Positions 61,586 to 64,000 of a stretch of DNA of 64,000 bases are shown in pieces; the stretch's first letter is position 1, and every line of letters begins with the position of its first letter. The notes below the pieces were generated by a model. It did no database searches. It was not told the DNA's origin and saw only the letters and a program-made list of their open reading frames with translations. Made by a program: the position numbers and the translations under genes. Source of the DNA: Osedax fenrisi (lineage: Eukaryota > Annelida > Polychaeta > Sabellida > Siboglinidae); the NCBI GenBank assembly GCA_964019155.1, contig OZ025239.1, forward strand, positions 75,600,394 to 75,664,393, given 5' to 3'.

Positions 61586-62604
61586 ACTATAGATACATAA
61601 TAACTATAATAATATACGTATACATTTTATATGTTCATAATTATTATTCTTTACATATGATTATTATAATAATATAGTATATTTAACAGTAGAAATATAT
61701 ATTCTATTAATTTGTTTATTATATTTTATTTATTATAGTATACTTATGAATTAGTATAATTATTATACTATATTTATAAATATATATGTTTATACTATCA
61801 AAGATAATTTGAAATTATAATAATTATGAAAACATAAAATATATACCAAATTTCGCGATCTATTTAAAACCGTAACTATTGTTATTTAGATCGCTCGCGC
61901 GTGTGATTTTTAATAGGTAGTTTAGTTTTTTTTAAATATTAATATTAATTATACCTATATTATATACTATATAATATGTAAGGTAACCCCTTATCTCGTT
62001 TGGAGTGTTTTAATTTGGTTTGGTGATTTAGTGTTCAATATCAATTCTACTATTTATAAATAATTATTTAAATTAACATTGTGCGAGATAATTTTTATGG
62101 ACTTTTCAACTTATGGAGTACATCATGGTATTGCAGTTTTCATAGATGGGTGCCAACGATAGTTTCTGAGCAATGTAGTCTATGATTTCAAAGTTTGGAT
62201 GATGTGGGTATACCCTCATATATGACTATGTTTATGGCTAGAGCTAGTATATTGGTAGTGATTATATTATCTTATACATTACTTATTGAATAATAAAATA
62301 ATGTAGTTTATACCATTTTTTATTTGGTTATCTTATTTTATTTGCTATCTTGAATATGTTATATTTATAAAAATATGTGAATATAGGTTGTTAGCAATAA
62401 AACCCGTATTTTGAAATCAAAGGCTACAGACTAGCCTACAATGCACAGTCAACACGACGATGCGTTATAATGTTATAACTTATAAAATATAGATAGGCAT
62501 CTTCATCGTATAAGCTCGGTATAAACTCTAAACTTATTAATTTAACTTATTAAATATATAAGTTTACATATCATCTCATTTGTATATATTATATATCCAT
62601 CTAA
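61583..62604. other. Interior of the 5.0-kb element, no gene
   Basis: AT-rich sequence with no recognisable coding or structural signal. Confidence 0.5.
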
Positions 62605-63245
62605 ATGACAACAGCAATCCATTATTATCATTGACACGACATCTTCAAGATAAACAAGAGAAGTCCATGTACTTTCGCCTTCGAGATAATAAATACGTTA
62701 GAAAATTATTAATATTTTATTTTATTATTTATTAATATTTTCAACTATATATTATGATAAATATAAACTTAATTCATCAACAGCAGTCCATGATATTTAG
62801 TAACGTGGTGCGTTAGAGATGACAACATCAACCTATGACCTTTCTTCTTCAATATGACAATAACGTTAGCAAATATTTATACTTATACCAAAGATTTTTC
62901 GAAGCAAATATATGACACTCCCTATATATACAATATGATACAATATAATGTTTATAATAAAAAAAAGCCAGCGTATGATAGAATACATTATTATTATAAC
63001 ATCTGCGCAAAAATAATATTTATAATATTTCAAGTTGGATAGTTTTAAAAACTGGTCTTTTCGTATTTATTACACTCGTGAAGTTATTGCGTCCCCTTCA
63101 CCTAAAAAATCAATCAATCCACAGCAGTCCATGATATTTAATGACTTGTCGCCTTCAAGATGACAACAGAATTCCATGATAATCAATGATATGATGCCTT
63201 AGAGATAACAATAGCAGTCTGTGCTGCCTTCGTGATTATCATAGA
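62605..63245 (+). repeat. Degenerate 47-bp repeat in two clusters
   Basis: About seven diverged copies of CAGCAGTCCATGATATTTA plus a CGCCTTCGAGATGACAA-like half: near 62607, 62655, 62780, 62826, 63120, 63167 and 63213. A non-repeat stretch (about 62862-63110), starting close to a CAAAGATTTTTCGAAG terminus at 62889, separates the clusters. Confidence 0.6.
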
Positions 63246-63599
63246 ATCTCTGTGAAGCCCTCATTAGATACATGCTAGTAGCATGATTCCATATGCAACC
63301 TTATATTATATTTAGTATTTAATAGAACGTGGAATAAATATTCTGTATGAAGGAATATAATGTGAAAATGTAGTCATCATGACTTTTATATTGGGACATA
63401 TATTTTGGTCTGCATGCGTTCAGATGTGTTTAAACGTTACTCGAGTACTACCTCCCAACCCCAAATATTCACTCAACCTACTACTTATGATTATCCTATA
63501 AATTTATTTATATTGTAATAGATTATAAATAAATATAAAAAATATCTTGAATTAATACTATATAAATCTCCATACTTGTAAAGTTACTATATTTCTGTC

Positions 63600-63685
63600 T
63601 AAGCGTTCTCGTTCCCGTTCATTATTCTGTAACCGTTCCTTTCTGCGTTCCCGTTCCTACTTTTATATCCGTTCCCGTTCCAGGA
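63600..63685 (+). repeat. CGTTCC-type short repeat
   Basis: Imperfect repetition of GTTCCCGTTCC with spacers. Purpose unknown. Confidence 0.6.
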
Positions 63686-63720
63686 AATGATTCTAATGAA
63701 ATTACTTATGCCATTAAGAT

Positions 63721-63895
63721 GCTTTAATTTAGCACCCATAAGACATGTAAAAATGCTTTAATAATGCCATAAATATGCTTTAATTTAGCACCCATAAGAC
63801 ATGTAAAATGCTTTAATAATGCCATAAAGGTGCTTTAATTTAGCACCCATAAGACATGTAAAAATGCTTTAATAATGCCATATAGGTGTTATATA
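63721..63895 (-). repeat. Right subterminal array of the 5.0-kb element
   Basis: Three copies, 55-56 bp apart, of GCTTTAATTTAGCACCCATA, then AGACATGTAAAAATGC, then TTTAATAATGCCAT. In reverse complement these contain the same modules as the left array. Confidence 0.85.
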
Positions 63896-64000
63896 GGTGC
63901 TTAACTAGTTGAGCATTATTTAAAGCATGTGTGTAAAATGGTGCTCAACTAAGATGCTTTATAGGTGCTTTAAGGGTGCTATTCCTGTTTGCTGGGTATA

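Larger units (their letters stand above)
58997..63996. mobile_element. 5.0-kb inverted-repeat element with subterminal arrays
   Basis: The left end CCCAGCAAACAGGAATAGCA continues CCCTTAAAGCACC and is mirrored at the right end, with TA on both outer sides (58995-58996 and 63997-63998). Subterminal arrays built from AAAGCACCTATA, AAAGCATTT and ATTATTATGGCATT lie on the left (59.1-60.2 kb), and the same modules in reverse lie on the right (63.7-63.9 kb). The interior holds a Helitron-like end, a small MITE, (TA)n tracts and a degenerate 47-bp repeat. No transposase was found. Confidence 0.75.

Noticed and set aside
62889..62904. CAAAGATTTTTCGAAG terminus with TATGACACTCCCTAT
   Set aside because: It matches the left end of the 454-bp family, but no right end was seen, so boundaries cannot be given.

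Overview
This is a window of an AT-rich animal (invertebrate) nuclear genome. It carries split genes with GT-AG introns, conserved animal-specific proteins, non-LTR retrotransposons, tRNA-derived SINEs and very many (TA)n, (TG)n and minisatellite arrays. The phylum cannot be fixed from the sequence. A LIM-bearing hillarin next to Piezo fits an invertebrate; I do not assign it further.

Layout. 1-11.8 kb: the 3' part of a Piezo mechanosensitive channel gene on the + strand, 16 exons whose phases all join, from a linker exon to the stop codon. 11.96-20.6 kb: a complete hillarin (LIM plus KY-type transglutaminase-like) gene on the - strand, 12 exons, 937 residues, tail-to-tail with Piezo and only 170 bp between stop codons. 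20.6-47.5 kb: gene-poor, very AT-rich sequence with small transposons, a 10-bp satellite, SINEs, LINE relics, a hAT relic and one unassigned possible membrane-protein exon pair near 36 kb. 47.6-48.65 kb: the last two exons of a vesicular inhibitory amino acid transporter (VIAAT/SLC32) on the - strand; its 5' exons were not found. 48.7-64 kb: mostly mobile DNA, including a 6.1-kb element with 7-bp target duplications that holds a young LINE copy and a 72-bp satellite, and a 5.0-kb element with inverted subterminal arrays that ends four bases before the window end.

The most unusual signal is a transposon family starting CAAAG and ending CTTTG. It has four members here, two of about 454 bp and two of only 36-37 bp, each flanked by a perfect 7-bp direct repeat. 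A second family (CAAGACCTCC ends) shows the same pattern with a 45-bp and a 6.1-kb member. These look like mobile elements reduced to two fused termini. A further pair of related families shares the same outer scaffold but carries different repeated terminal motifs, changed together at the terminal and internal sites.

The three recognised genes have unrelated roles: a mechanically gated cation channel, a cytoskeletal LIM/TG-like protein, and loading of GABA/glycine into synaptic vesicles. No operon-like coupling is implied. All exon models were spliced by eye with phase checks; no alignment or database search was run.
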